DNA from: Thermococcus pacificus
GTDB taxonomy: Archaea > Methanobacteriota_B > Thermococci > Thermococcales > Thermococcaceae
Assembly (NCBI RefSeq): GCF_002214485.1
Contig: NZ_CP015102.1
Span: 1,612,001-1,676,000 of the forward strand
Direction of reading: 5' to 3'
DNA: 64,000 bases
Shown here: positions 32,756 to 40,659 of the stretch, in pieces
Numbering within the stretch: the stretch's first letter is position 1
How the letters are laid out: every line of letters begins with the position of its first letter
The notes under the pieces: generated by a model
What the model was told of the DNA's origin: nothing
Seen by the model: the letters and a program-made list of their open reading frames with translations, nothing else
Databases searched by the model: none
Position numbers and translations under genes: made by a program

Positions 32756-33352
32756 ATGGAACTGCTGGAACTCCTCAACGAGGGCCAGGTCTACGAGGTT
32801 CTTCTGGTAACAGAGTCGAACGTAACCCCCGTTGGGGTTGTTAGGAGGGGACACTCGCTCTTCTTCAAGCTCTTCGGCGGTAAGAGTGCGGTTGAGATAA
32901 AAAGGCGCCCCCTAGCATCGATACAAATAACCAACGACGTGGAGCTTCTGGTGAGGCTCGCCCTCAACCTTGAGATTACTCTGGAGTTTGAGGAGAAGGA
33001 CGGACACAGGTGGATAAAGGGGCTTCCGGGCGTTTACGGGCGTGTTGAGTTCGGAGAGGAGCATCATGAGGATGAACTTGGTTCAACGGTAGTTCTTAAG
33101 TGCTCTCTCGTTCCGGAAGGAGAGATTAGGGGGAACCAGCCCCCAAGGCCGGTAAGCCGCGCCGACAACTACCTCCTCGAGATGGCGGTGAACCTGACGA
33201 GACTCCTCGTGGCGGTGAGGAACGGGAAGAGGGAAGAGGCGGAGAGGCTTTACCTGGAGGTCGTCCGCGACTATGACATGTACAAAAAGTTTGGAGGCGG
33301 CTCGGAAACAGCCGAGAGAATGTTAGAAATTGCCATGGGCACTTTTGACTGA
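32756..33352 (+). CDS. DUF447 family protein, FMN-binding split-barrel-like
   Basis: Protein of 198 aa matching DUF447, an archaeal and methanogen family with a flavin-reductase-like split barrel. Marker stretches are GQVYEVLLVTESNVTPVGVV at the N-terminus, VELLVRLALNLEI, and the C-terminal helical part RADNYLLEMAVNLTRLLVAV. Flavin binding is expected from related folds but unproven. The start follows AGGTGGTCCC. It may be the last gene of the transporter operon. A hairpin resembling the end of an IS200/IS605 element follows eight bases after the stop. Confidence 0.65.
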   Translation: MELLELLNEGQVYEVLLVTESNVTPVGVVRRGHSLFFKLFGGKSAVEIKRRPLASIQITNDVELLVRLALNLEITLEFEEKDGHRWIKGLPGVYGRVEFGEEHHEDELGSTVVLKCSLVPEGEIRGNQPPRPVSRADNYLLEMAVNLTRLLVAVRNGKREEAERLYLEVVRDYDMYKKFGGGSETAERMLEIAMGTFD

Positions 33353-33359
33353 CCTCCTC

Positions 33360-33379
33360 CCTCGCCCTAAAGAGCGAGG
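33360..33379 (+). repeat. Hairpin resembling an IS200/IS605 right end
   Basis: CCTCGC and GCGAGG pair around CCTAAAGA, followed by CTTTCAAGAG. TnpB-associated right ends commonly carry a hairpin of this make-up around a CCTAAAGG-like core. There is no T-run, so it is not a typical Thermococcales terminator. No transposase gene is nearby. Confidence 0.4.
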
Positions 33380-33465
33380 CTTTCAAGAGAACAAAGTAAT
33401 GCTCCCATTTCCCAGGCCGAGGGAAAACTTATAACCCGTTCTGGCCGACATAGGACGGTGATACC

Positions 33466-35478
33466 ATGCAGGGCAAAAAGCTTCTGGCCCTTTTAATGGC
33501 CCTTCTCGCAGTAGTAGCAATACCAGTCAGCACAGTTTCAGCAGCTTCAGCATCTCCAGCACCCGGTGAAATCCTCCTCCAGCCGCTGCCCGGTGCCCCC
33601 GTGATAGGAAGTCCAGGAGAAATTGTTGAAATACGTCCCGCCGAGGGGGTCTCGATACAGTCACTCCAGATAGTTTCGATACTCCACGGTCCCTACGATC
33701 TGGAGATCATTGGAACGGATAACGGTGTCCTGAAGGCCAAGATACCAGAGGACGCCGTTCCGGACGTTTACTTCCTCGTCGTCAAGAGCGACGAGGGCGA
33801 GGTAGCGATACCCAACGGCGTCTGGGTGGTGAAGGAGAACCCCAAGCTCCTCAGGATAGCCCACCTCAGCGACATCCACGTCACCAGCGGTGCTAAGATA
33901 GGCTTCGTCTGTGGGGACTACTTCCAGAAGAGCCTCCCGGAGATACTGAAGTACTGCGACCACCCGTACGCGATGCACAGCTACACCGCCCACGTGAGTG
34001 CCATGACCTACTACGCCATGACCGGCCTCCAGGGCCAGGGCGTCGTCAACGTGATAGTCAGCACCGGTGACGACGTGGACACCAGTGGCGACCAGGAAGG
34101 CTACAGGATGTTTGATCACGGCATTCTCATGGGGACTGCCGCAGGAACGCCCTTCATAAGCATAAAGGGCAACCACGACCATCCACCGACCTACTACACC
34201 AAGTACGTGAACCCCAGGTATTTCTACGAGGTCATCGGTGACTTCCTCATAATCGGCCTCGACAGCCGCGGCGAGGAGAGGCACCCGGAGATGGAGCAGC
34301 TCCAGTGGATGGAGGACGTCCTCAAGGCCCACCCGAACAAGACCGTCATCGTCCTCGTCCACCACCCGTTCTGGTACAGCACCCCCGATGGGAAGTGGGG
34401 CGGAACCATAAAGGGCTACACCGCCTTTGATGACGGCGACTGGAGTGCCCTCACCAAGTTCGTCAGCTGGGACTGGGAGGGAAGGAACGGCGAGTACGAC
34501 GACATAGCGAGGTACTTCCTCCAGATGGTTGAGAAGTACAACATCAGGCTCGTCCTTGCAGGACACATTCACAAGGACAAGCCGGTTCTATACGTTGACA
34601 AGAACGGTAACGAGCACTGGTTCTACACGGTAACTACCACCGGCGCCCCGGACAAGACCAGCAACCCGCCGAGCGAAACGGACAAGAAACTGGGCTACAC
34701 CGTGCCAAGCTGGTATGGCTCACAGGTCATCTACGTGTACTCCAACGGCACCGTTGAGTTCCCGCTCACCGGGGACGTTCTCCACGAGGGTATAAGCTCA
34801 CTGCCGATCCCGCAGAAGTTCATCGTTTACAGGCAGAATGGTGAAGACGGAACGGCCATCAAGTTCGTGAATGAACTTGATCAGACCGTCAGCGGGCCGC
34901 TTGTTCTCCAGATACCAGAGGGTGCCAAGATAGACCCGGACCACACCAACATAACCTACACCGTCCTCGGTGAGAGGGAAATAGGTGGGGCGTATTACGT
35001 TCTCATAAACGCCACGGTTCCGGAGGGGATAAGCCAGATAGCGGCGGTTAAGGAGACCGACACCAAGCCGCCGGACGTCAAGGTGGGCTACATCACACCG
35101 AGCAAGCCGAAGCCGGGAAGCCTCTTCAAGGTCTACATCTCCGCGAGCGACAACGTTGGAATAAGGGACATGAAGGTTCAGATAGTAAGCGACGGAAAGG
35201 TCCTCGCCGAGTATCCGGCGTTCTCAATGAAGCCGTCCACGGTCTCGGCGACCTACCTCACCACGGTTCCGGGCGTCAACGCCACAGAGTTCACAATCAA
35301 GGTCATAGCCACAGACTTCTACGACAACACCGCGGAGGCTACCTACGAGGTCGGCGGCACCACCACGACCACAACCGGTAGCTCCCAGAGCACGAGCCAG
35401 AGCTCGGAAAGCACCTGCGGCCCGGGAATACTCGTTGGCCTGGCTCTCCTCCCCGTTCTCCTCAAGAGGAGGGAGTGA
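33466..35478 (+). CDS. Secreted calcineurin-like metallophosphoesterase with CGP-CTERM tail
   Basis: Exported phosphoesterase of 670 aa. A signal peptide (1-28) and an N-terminal beta domain precede the metallophosphoesterase core: IAHLSDIHVTSG (about 131), STGDDVDTSGD (about 205), SIKGNHDHPP (about 233), VLVHHPFW and LAGHIHKDKP (about 366), covering all metal ligands. Two beta-sandwich regions follow (KPPDVKVGYITPSKPKPGS and on), then a serine/threonine linker, STCGPGIL, a hydrophobic segment and KRRE. It would act at the cell surface, perhaps on nucleotides or phosphoesters; the substrate is not known. The start follows GGTGATACC, with TATA AACTTATAACC upstream. Confidence 0.82.
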   Translation: MQGKKLLALLMALLAVVAIPVSTVSAASASPAPGEILLQPLPGAPVIGSPGEIVEIRPAEGVSIQSLQIVSILHGPYDLEIIGTDNGVLKAKIPEDAVPDVYFLVVKSDEGEVAIPNGVWVVKENPKLLRIAHLSDIHVTSGAKIGFVCGDYFQKSLPEILKYCDHPYAMHSYTAHVSAMTYYAMTGLQGQGVVNVIVSTGDDVDTSGDQEGYRMFDHGILMGTAAGTPFISIKGNHDHPPTYYTKYVNPRYFYEVIGDFLIIGLDSRGEERHPEMEQLQWMEDVLKAHPNKTVIVLVHHPFWYSTPDGKWGGTIKGYTAFDDGDWSALTKFVSWDWEGRNGEYDDIARYFLQMVEKYNIRLVLAGHIHKDKPVLYVDKNGNEHWFYTVTTTGAPDKTSNPPSETDKKLGYTVPSWYGSQVIYVYSNGTVEFPLTGDVLHEGISSLPIPQKFIVYRQNGEDGTAIKFVNELDQTVSGPLVLQIPEGAKIDPDHTNITYTVLGEREIGGAYYVLINATVPEGISQIAAVKETDTKPPDVKVGYITPSKPKPGSLFKVYISASDNVGIRDMKVQIVSDGKVLAEYPAFSMKPSTVSATYLTTVPGVNATEFTIKVIATDFYDNTAEATYEVGGTTTTTTGSSQSTSQSSESTCGPGILVGLALLPVLLKRRE

Positions 35479-35572
35479 CCCTTTTCTTCCATTTTATACT
35501 CCGTACGGCTAACCTCACGTTAGTTTGGGGAGGGAAGAGTTTTTAAACCGTCCCCATAAGCCCACCCTGGTG

Positions 35573-36190
35573 ATGAAGGTGAAGTTCAAAGGCAAAGCCT
35601 TCGGCAGTATGGTGAGGATGGAGTTTGACATCCTCACGCTGAGCGAGCTTAAAATAGACGACCTGCGAGACTTTGATGTTGATTCCATCAGGATAGAGCT
35701 CAAGCCGACTTCTTCAGGTATAAAGGTCATCGGGATATGGGAAGGCACCGTTGAGAATGCCGGTGAGGGTATAAAGAAGGCCCTACTCGAGAGCTACAGG
35801 CTCCGCGAGAGGGTTCTCAACAGGATAAAGAGCAAGACCGAGGCGATAAGGGGCACCATGCAGCAGCTCGGCTTTAAGGAAGAGGTGGAAGGCTACGGAA
35901 GTGTCCTCCGCTTCATCAAGAAGGTCGGCCCGTACAGCATCGTTGTGGTCGCCTCAACGACAGACGACATCGTCCGCGTAGAGGTCTACGGCAACGACAA
36001 GAAGATAATCAGTCCCGAGCTGGAGAGCATCTTCGAGGACGTTGAGGTTGAAGAGCTGGAGGTCTACGACTTCGAGGATGGCAAGGAGGAGAGGCTCGTC
36101 ATCAACCTTGAGATACCCAAGAACGAAGAGAAGCCGGAAAAGAAGATAGTGGAAGCCATAAGGATGATAGAGAGCATGCTTATGGCCTAG
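35573..36190 (+). CDS. Conserved hypothetical protein
   Basis: Protein of 205 aa, not recognised. The N-terminal half is beta-rich (MKVKFKGKAFGSMVRMEFDI; IRIELKPTSSGIKVIGIWEG). A basic helix follows (ESYRLRERVLNRIKSKTEAI), then a second beta-rich region that ends in acidic stretches (EDVEVEELEVYDFED) and a C-terminal helix. The ATG at 35573 lies about 30 bases after TTTTTAAACC, so the leader is very short; GGTG abuts the start. The frame is open 16 codons further up without support. It is convergent with the Mrr-like gene. Confidence 0.55.
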   Translation: MKVKFKGKAFGSMVRMEFDILTLSELKIDDLRDFDVDSIRIELKPTSSGIKVIGIWEGTVENAGEGIKKALLESYRLRERVLNRIKSKTEAIRGTMQQLGFKEEVEGYGSVLRFIKKVGPYSIVVVASTTDDIVRVEVYGNDKKIISPELESIFEDVEVEELEVYDFEDGKEERLVINLEIPKNEEKPEKKIVEAIRMIESMLMA

Positions 36191-36212
36191 TCCCTCTCTC
36201 TTATTCCTTCAT

Positions 36213-38360
36213 TCATTTGTACTTGTTCTCGAGCTGGAACTGCTTCAGCTTCGCCGTCAGTCCCTTGGTCGGAGCCACGTCCTCACTTATAACTTTCCCG
36301 CTTTTGAGGTCTATCCTCGCGTAGTACAGGTTCTCTTTCCCCTCGACCTTTATGTGGACGTAGCCCTTCTCCTCGTAGAGGGTCATGCGCTCCACAACGG
36401 GGTTCTCCTCGCCATGCTTCTCCTTCACGTGGGCGAGATAGGCCTCCTTTATAGCCATCTCCGTGAAGCGGACGTCCTTCTCTACGACCTCGCCGGTGGC
36501 CCTGTGAAGGACGAGCTTTCCCGTCTTGGTCCTGCCCGCGAACTCAACCTCCCAGTTCTCGTTGAGGGCCAGGTTCTTGACTACTGCCTCTTCATCAACC
36601 TCCTTTGCGGCCCGCTCGGCCAGCTCTTCCGCCACCTCCCTCCTGAGAACACGGTCGGCCTCCTCGATTAGTTTCCCGTCCCTGCTGACCTTAATTGTGA
36701 CGACGTGTCTGTCGTTCTCTGCCTTAAGGACGTACTCCGTCTCACCGCTCTCCGCGACGGTCACCTCAAAGCCCGCGTACTTCTGGGAAGCCAGCTCCCT
36801 GGCCCTCTCAGGTGTTACCTCTGCCACGTAGTCCAGGATGTCCCCGGTCTGGCCATCCACCTTGACAGCGGCCTTTCCATCGCTGCTTTCCATGTTAAGC
36901 TCAAGGTACTTGTGTTCCAGAACGCGGTAGGATCTAAGTTCCAGATTCCTGAGCGGGAAGTTCTCCTCTATCACCTTCCTAGCGTTCCCAAAGGCAGTCT
37001 CCGGTGAGGGAATCCTCCTAGCTTCCCTGTGCTTCCCGCTCGTCAGGTCGACCTGCATCACTGCTATCCCTTCGGGAATGAGTATGTCTGCCACGGCCAC
37101 CTTCTTGCCCTTCTCAAGGTTGACTACTTGTCCCTCCGGGTAGGCACTCATGAGGAGCTCGTCGAGGGCCTCATCGCTCATGAGGGCCTCCATGCCGAGG
37201 AGCTTCCCGGTGTACTCGTTGAAGGAGAGCTCAAAGGAGAACCTTTCGGTCTTTCCGGACACCTTGACCTTTCCTCCGGCACGCTTGAGGGAATAATCCA
37301 CCACAGCCTCGCCCGTTTGAGCCTCCACAGCAGCGGCGGTTCTCTCGACGAAGTACTCATCGGGAAGTGGACTTATCTCGAACCTAACTTCATCGTTCTC
37401 AAGGTCAACTTCCGCCCGGGCAGTGTTTTCCCCGACCCTGAGGCTCAACTCAGCCTTTTTGGGGATGTACACCTTCTTCCTCTCGTGTATTTTTATCCTC
37501 CCCTCAGGAACGCCGAGCTCCTTCGAGGCGGTTTCCTTGAGTATGAAAACCGCCTCGCTTGGGCTTATTGGAACGTCGATTTCCCTCTCCGTGGCATGGA
37601 TCACGGAACCATCGTTGAGGAGGGCCTTCGTTATCGGCACGCTCAGAACCTTGTCCTGGATCGCCCGAAGAACCATCCTCTCCTTGGAGAAGACGACCGC
37701 CTTGTCCTTCTCCTCAGTCCCATCGTCCCTCTCAACGGACCAGGAGAAAATGTAAGCACTGGAGAGAAGGACGGAAACGGAATCGAGCTTCACCTCGTCG
37801 GACTTTATCGGGTACTTGGATACCGCCGCAGAGGCCACTCTCTTGAGAACCGCCTCTGGGGAGAACTCATGGAGCAGCGGTGCGTCGAGCTCGAACTCCT
37901 TTAGGGAGCTTTCCTCTTTCTCCTCATCAGCCTTAGACTCAAGGGCCTCGATTAGATCCTCAGGGGGCTCGAGGGAGTAGTTGTTGAAGAGCGACGCCAG
38001 CTTCTCGCCGTCCCACGGCACTATCCTGCCGCGGTGCTCCCTGGATATGAGAACCTTGGCGTCTTTCGTGAAGCCGACGGGGGAGATTATTATCCCCTTG
38101 TCTGCCTTGTACTTATCCACGAGATCCGCAAAAACGTTGACATCCTTCGACGAGGCAAGACCCTTGGAGTGGAGAGCCAGAACCACCTTCTCGGTTCCAG
38201 CTATCGGGTCGTCCCGTATTGCAACGACATCTATGCCCCACTCCTTTTTGCCTGAAACTCGCTCGTACTCCCGGAAGCCCATTCTCTTCAGTAACTCAAT
38301 GACGTTCTCAATCAGAGTCTCGTCCGAGGCCAGTCTTATTAAAGCCGGTGTCCACTGCAT
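36213..38360 (-). CDS. Fusion of an Mrr-like nuclease domain with a long PepSY-like repeat region
   Basis: Protein of 715 aa. The N-terminus (about 8-140) is a restriction-endonuclease-like Mrr domain: a lead helix LIENVIELLKRMGFREYERV, GIDVVAIRDD with the metal-binding Asp, VVLALHSKGL with the catalytic Lys, and KGIIISPVGFTKDA. The usual Gln/Glu two residues before that Lys is His. The remaining 550 residues hold at least four alpha/beta units with sequences such as GKAAVKVDGQTGDILDYVAE and YYARIDLKSGKVISEDVAPT, like PepSY repeats. No membrane helix is seen. ATG 38360 follows GGGTGAGACTG. The nuclease call is moderate and the role unknown. Confidence 0.55.
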   Translation of the reverse strand: MQWTPALIRLASDETLIENVIELLKRMGFREYERVSGKKEWGIDVVAIRDDPIAGTEKVVLALHSKGLASSKDVNVFADLVDKYKADKGIIISPVGFTKDAKVLISREHRGRIVPWDGEKLASLFNNYSLEPPEDLIEALESKADEEKEESSLKEFELDAPLLHEFSPEAVLKRVASAAVSKYPIKSDEVKLDSVSVLLSSAYIFSWSVERDDGTEEKDKAVVFSKERMVLRAIQDKVLSVPITKALLNDGSVIHATEREIDVPISPSEAVFILKETASKELGVPEGRIKIHERKKVYIPKKAELSLRVGENTARAEVDLENDEVRFEISPLPDEYFVERTAAAVEAQTGEAVVDYSLKRAGGKVKVSGKTERFSFELSFNEYTGKLLGMEALMSDEALDELLMSAYPEGQVVNLEKGKKVAVADILIPEGIAVMQVDLTSGKHREARRIPSPETAFGNARKVIEENFPLRNLELRSYRVLEHKYLELNMESSDGKAAVKVDGQTGDILDYVAEVTPERARELASQKYAGFEVTVAESGETEYVLKAENDRHVVTIKVSRDGKLIEEADRVLRREVAEELAERAAKEVDEEAVVKNLALNENWEVEFAGRTKTGKLVLHRATGEVVEKDVRFTEMAIKEAYLAHVKEKHGEENPVVERMTLYEEKGYVHIKVEGKENLYYARIDLKSGKVISEDVAPTKGLTAKLKQFQLENKYK

Positions 38361-38438
38361 CAGTCTCACCCATGGAAGTGAAATCCCCTCAAAGTTTCTT
38401 CGCCCCCATTTTATAAATCTCTTTCCCCTCTGGCAACT

Positions 38439-38455
38439 TATCACCAAAGGTGTTC
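38439..38455 (+). promoter_or_regulatory. Thermococcales glycolytic motif (Tgr site) upstream of pgk
   Basis: TATCAC-CAAAG-GTGTTC fits the consensus TATCAC-N5-GTGATA in the left half and in GTG plus one more base of the right half. It lies just upstream of the TATA region (AAGCTTTTAAC, about 38461-38471). In Thermococcus kodakarensis, Tgr activates gluconeogenic genes when the motif is placed upstream of the TATA box. Confidence 0.65.
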
Positions 38456-38502
38456 AAAATAAGCTTTTAACTGCACCGTTTTAACATCAAGACGGTGATG
38501 GA

Positions 38503-39741
38503 ATGTTCAGGCTCACCGACTTCAACTTTCACAACAAAACCGTGTTTCTGAGGGCCGACCTTAACTCCCCTGTTAAGGATGGAAGGATAATCAGCGACGC
38601 AAGGTTCAGGGCGGTTCTCCCGACGGTGAGCTACCTCCTCGAACACGGGGCGAAGGTCATCATCGGCACACACCAGAGCAAGCCCTACAAGGGGGACTAC
38701 ACGACCACCGAGGAGCACGCGGAGATTCTGAGCGAATTGCTCGGTCAGGATGTAGAATACGTCGAGGACATCTTCGGGAGGTACGCCCGCGAGAGGATCA
38801 GGGAGCTGAAGCCCGGTGAAGCTCTAATGCTGGAGAACCTCCGCTTTGCGGCCGAGGAGGTCAAATACAAACCGATTGAAGACTGCGAGAAGACGTTCTT
38901 CGTAAGGAAGCTTGCTCCGCTAATAGACTACGTTGTAAACGATGCCTTCGCCGCCGCCCACAGAAGCCAGCCCTCGCTTGTCGGTTTCGCCCGCTTAAAG
39001 CCGATGATAATGGGCTTCCTGATGGAGAAGGAAGTTGAAGCGCTGGCGAGGGCGTACGACACAGAGGAGCGGCCCCGCGCCTACGTCCTTGGAGGGGCGA
39101 AGGTTGATGATTCCCTCCGCGTTGCGGAGAACGTCCTGAGGAATGGAAGGGCGGATCTCATTCTCACCGGTGGCCTCGTTGGCCAAGTCTTCACGCTCGC
39201 CAAGGGCTTCAACCTCGGCGATGCGAACATCGAGTTTATGGAAAAGAAGGACCTCCTTGAGCTCGTGGATTGGGCCGAGAAAATCCTCGATGACTTCTAC
39301 CCCTACGTCAGAACACCGGTAGATTTCGCCGTGGACAAAGATGGGGAGCGCGTTGAGGTTGACCTCCTGAGCGGCGAGAAATGGCTCTTTGACCGCTACC
39401 CGATCCTCGACATAGGTTCCCGCACGGTCGAGAAGTACCGCGACATCCTCATGAAGGCAAAGGTAATAGTCGCCAACGGCCCGATGGGAGTCTTTGAGAG
39501 GGAGGAGTTCGCCCTTGGAACAGTGGGGGTCTTCAGGGCGATAGGAGAAAGCCCGGCTTTCAGCGTGGTCGGGGGAGGACATTCGATAGCGAGCATTTAC
39601 CAGCACAACATAACCGGGATAAGCCACGTCTCCACCGGTGGCGGGGCGATGCTGAGCTTCTTCGCCGGCGAAAAGCTACCGGTTATTGAGGCGTTCAGGA
39701 TAAGCTACGAACGGTTTAAGGATAAAATCAAGGGGGAGTAG
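38503..39741 (+). CDS. pgk: Phosphoglycerate kinase
   Basis: Enzyme of 412 aa that interconverts 1,3-bisphosphoglycerate and 3-phosphoglycerate with ADP/ATP. N-terminal substrate-site motifs are VFLRADLNSPVKDGRI and VIIGTHQSKPY; the middle has LMLENLRFAAEE, NDAFAAAHRSQPSLVG and YVLGGAKVDDS, and the nucleotide end has NGPMGVFE and STGGGAMLSFFAG. In Thermococcales it serves mainly gluconeogenesis because glycolysis bypasses this step with GAPOR/GAPN. The start follows GGTGATGGA. The glycolytic motif just upstream of the TATA box predicts activation on peptides or pyruvate. Confidence 0.95.
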   Translation: MFRLTDFNFHNKTVFLRADLNSPVKDGRIISDARFRAVLPTVSYLLEHGAKVIIGTHQSKPYKGDYTTTEEHAEILSELLGQDVEYVEDIFGRYARERIRELKPGEALMLENLRFAAEEVKYKPIEDCEKTFFVRKLAPLIDYVVNDAFAAAHRSQPSLVGFARLKPMIMGFLMEKEVEALARAYDTEERPRAYVLGGAKVDDSLRVAENVLRNGRADLILTGGLVGQVFTLAKGFNLGDANIEFMEKKDLLELVDWAEKILDDFYPYVRTPVDFAVDKDGERVEVDLLSGEKWLFDRYPILDIGSRTVEKYRDILMKAKVIVANGPMGVFEREEFALGTVGVFRAIGESPAFSVVGGGHSIASIYQHNITGISHVSTGGGAMLSFFAGEKLPVIEAFRISYERFKDKIKGE

Positions 39742-39886
39742 AGGCAGTCAGCGATGGTGGCTTCCATAACCCAGAACACTCCCAAAGACAAATCAAAAAA
39801 GAAAGGGAACCTCAGTCTATCGTCGCCTTCCTGAACTCGAGGGCCGCTATGCCAGCGAGGCCACACGGGGCTTTGTGGGTTCCTCC
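39742..39886 (-). pseudogene. Decayed tail of a second ABC-2 permease copy
   Basis: Just after the stop of the intact permease, the minus strand repeats its ending: LAGIAALEFRKATID and a stop at 39822-39824, against SALAALEFEKATID in the intact gene. Only about 20 codons remain readable. A possible third trace (VMEATIAD, near 39760) lies closer to pgk. Tandem permease genes appear to have been partly deleted. Confidence 0.5.
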
Positions 39887-40654
39887 TCAGTCAATGGTGG
39901 CTTTTTCAAACTCCAGCGCAGCGAGGGCCGAGAAGGCGAGCGCCAGGAGCGCCAGCACGCCCCACTCGACCACGGGCGAGAACTTCGCTATGGCATCGCC
40001 CACGAGGTAGCGTCTCGCCCCGTCAACGGCGTAGGTGAGGGGATTAACGTAGGCGATTGCCTTCATCCAGCCGGGCATAGCTTCTATGGGGTATATTGCG
40101 CCGCTGAGGAAGGTCATGGGCATCGTTATCATCGCTACCACCATCTGGAAGCCTTCCATGCTGGTCATTTTGAGTGCTATAGCTACTCCCATGCCCGCTA
40201 TAGCAATTCCAACGAGGAAGCCGAGCCCCAGGGCGGGAAGCACGCCCCTCAATTTGAGGTCGGCGAGCGCGAAGCTCAGGGCAAGCAGGATTGTCCCCTG
40301 TATCAGGGCCATTAGAGAACCCCCTGTTATCCTGCCTAGTATCGCCTCCGCCCTGCTGGCCGGGGCCACGAGTATCTCCTTGAGGAAGTCGAACTGCTTG
40401 TCCAATATGAGCGTTACGCCCTGCATGAAGCTCATGTTGAAGACGGTCATTGCGAAGACACCGGGGACGAGGTAGGTCAGGTAATCAACGCCGCCGAAGA
40501 CACTCTTCGCCATTGGGTTGTTGAACACCCCGCTCCAGCCCATTCCGAAGAATATGAGCCAGATGAGCGGGTTTATCAGGCTCCCGACCACCCTTGCGCG
40601 GGAACGGGAAAAACGCTTCAGCTCGCGGTATATCATCGTGGTGAACGTCCTCAT
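39887..40654 (-). CDS. ABC-2 type exporter permease
   Basis: Membrane subunit of 255 aa of an ABC-2 exporter. After the cytoplasmic start MRTFTTMIYRELKRFSRSRA come six hydrophobic helices (about 22-44, 56-78, 107-135, 140-165, 170-188 and 225-245). The conserved segment PMTFLSGAIYPIEAMPGWMK sits before the last extracellular loop. ATG 40654 follows AGGAGGTGA and begins five bases after the ATPase stop, so the two are co-translated. Regulation by the PadR repressor of the same operon is likely. Substrates may be drugs, lipids or peptides. Confidence 0.9.
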   Translation of the reverse strand: MRTFTTMIYRELKRFSRSRARVVGSLINPLIWLIFFGMGWSGVFNNPMAKSVFGGVDYLTYLVPGVFAMTVFNMSFMQGVTLILDKQFDFLKEILVAPASRAEAILGRITGGSLMALIQGTILLALSFALADLKLRGVLPALGLGFLVGIAIAGMGVAIALKMTSMEGFQMVVAMITMPMTFLSGAIYPIEAMPGWMKAIAYVNPLTYAVDGARRYLVGDAIAKFSPVVEWGVLALLALAFSALAALEFEKATID

Positions 40655-40659
40655 CTCCT

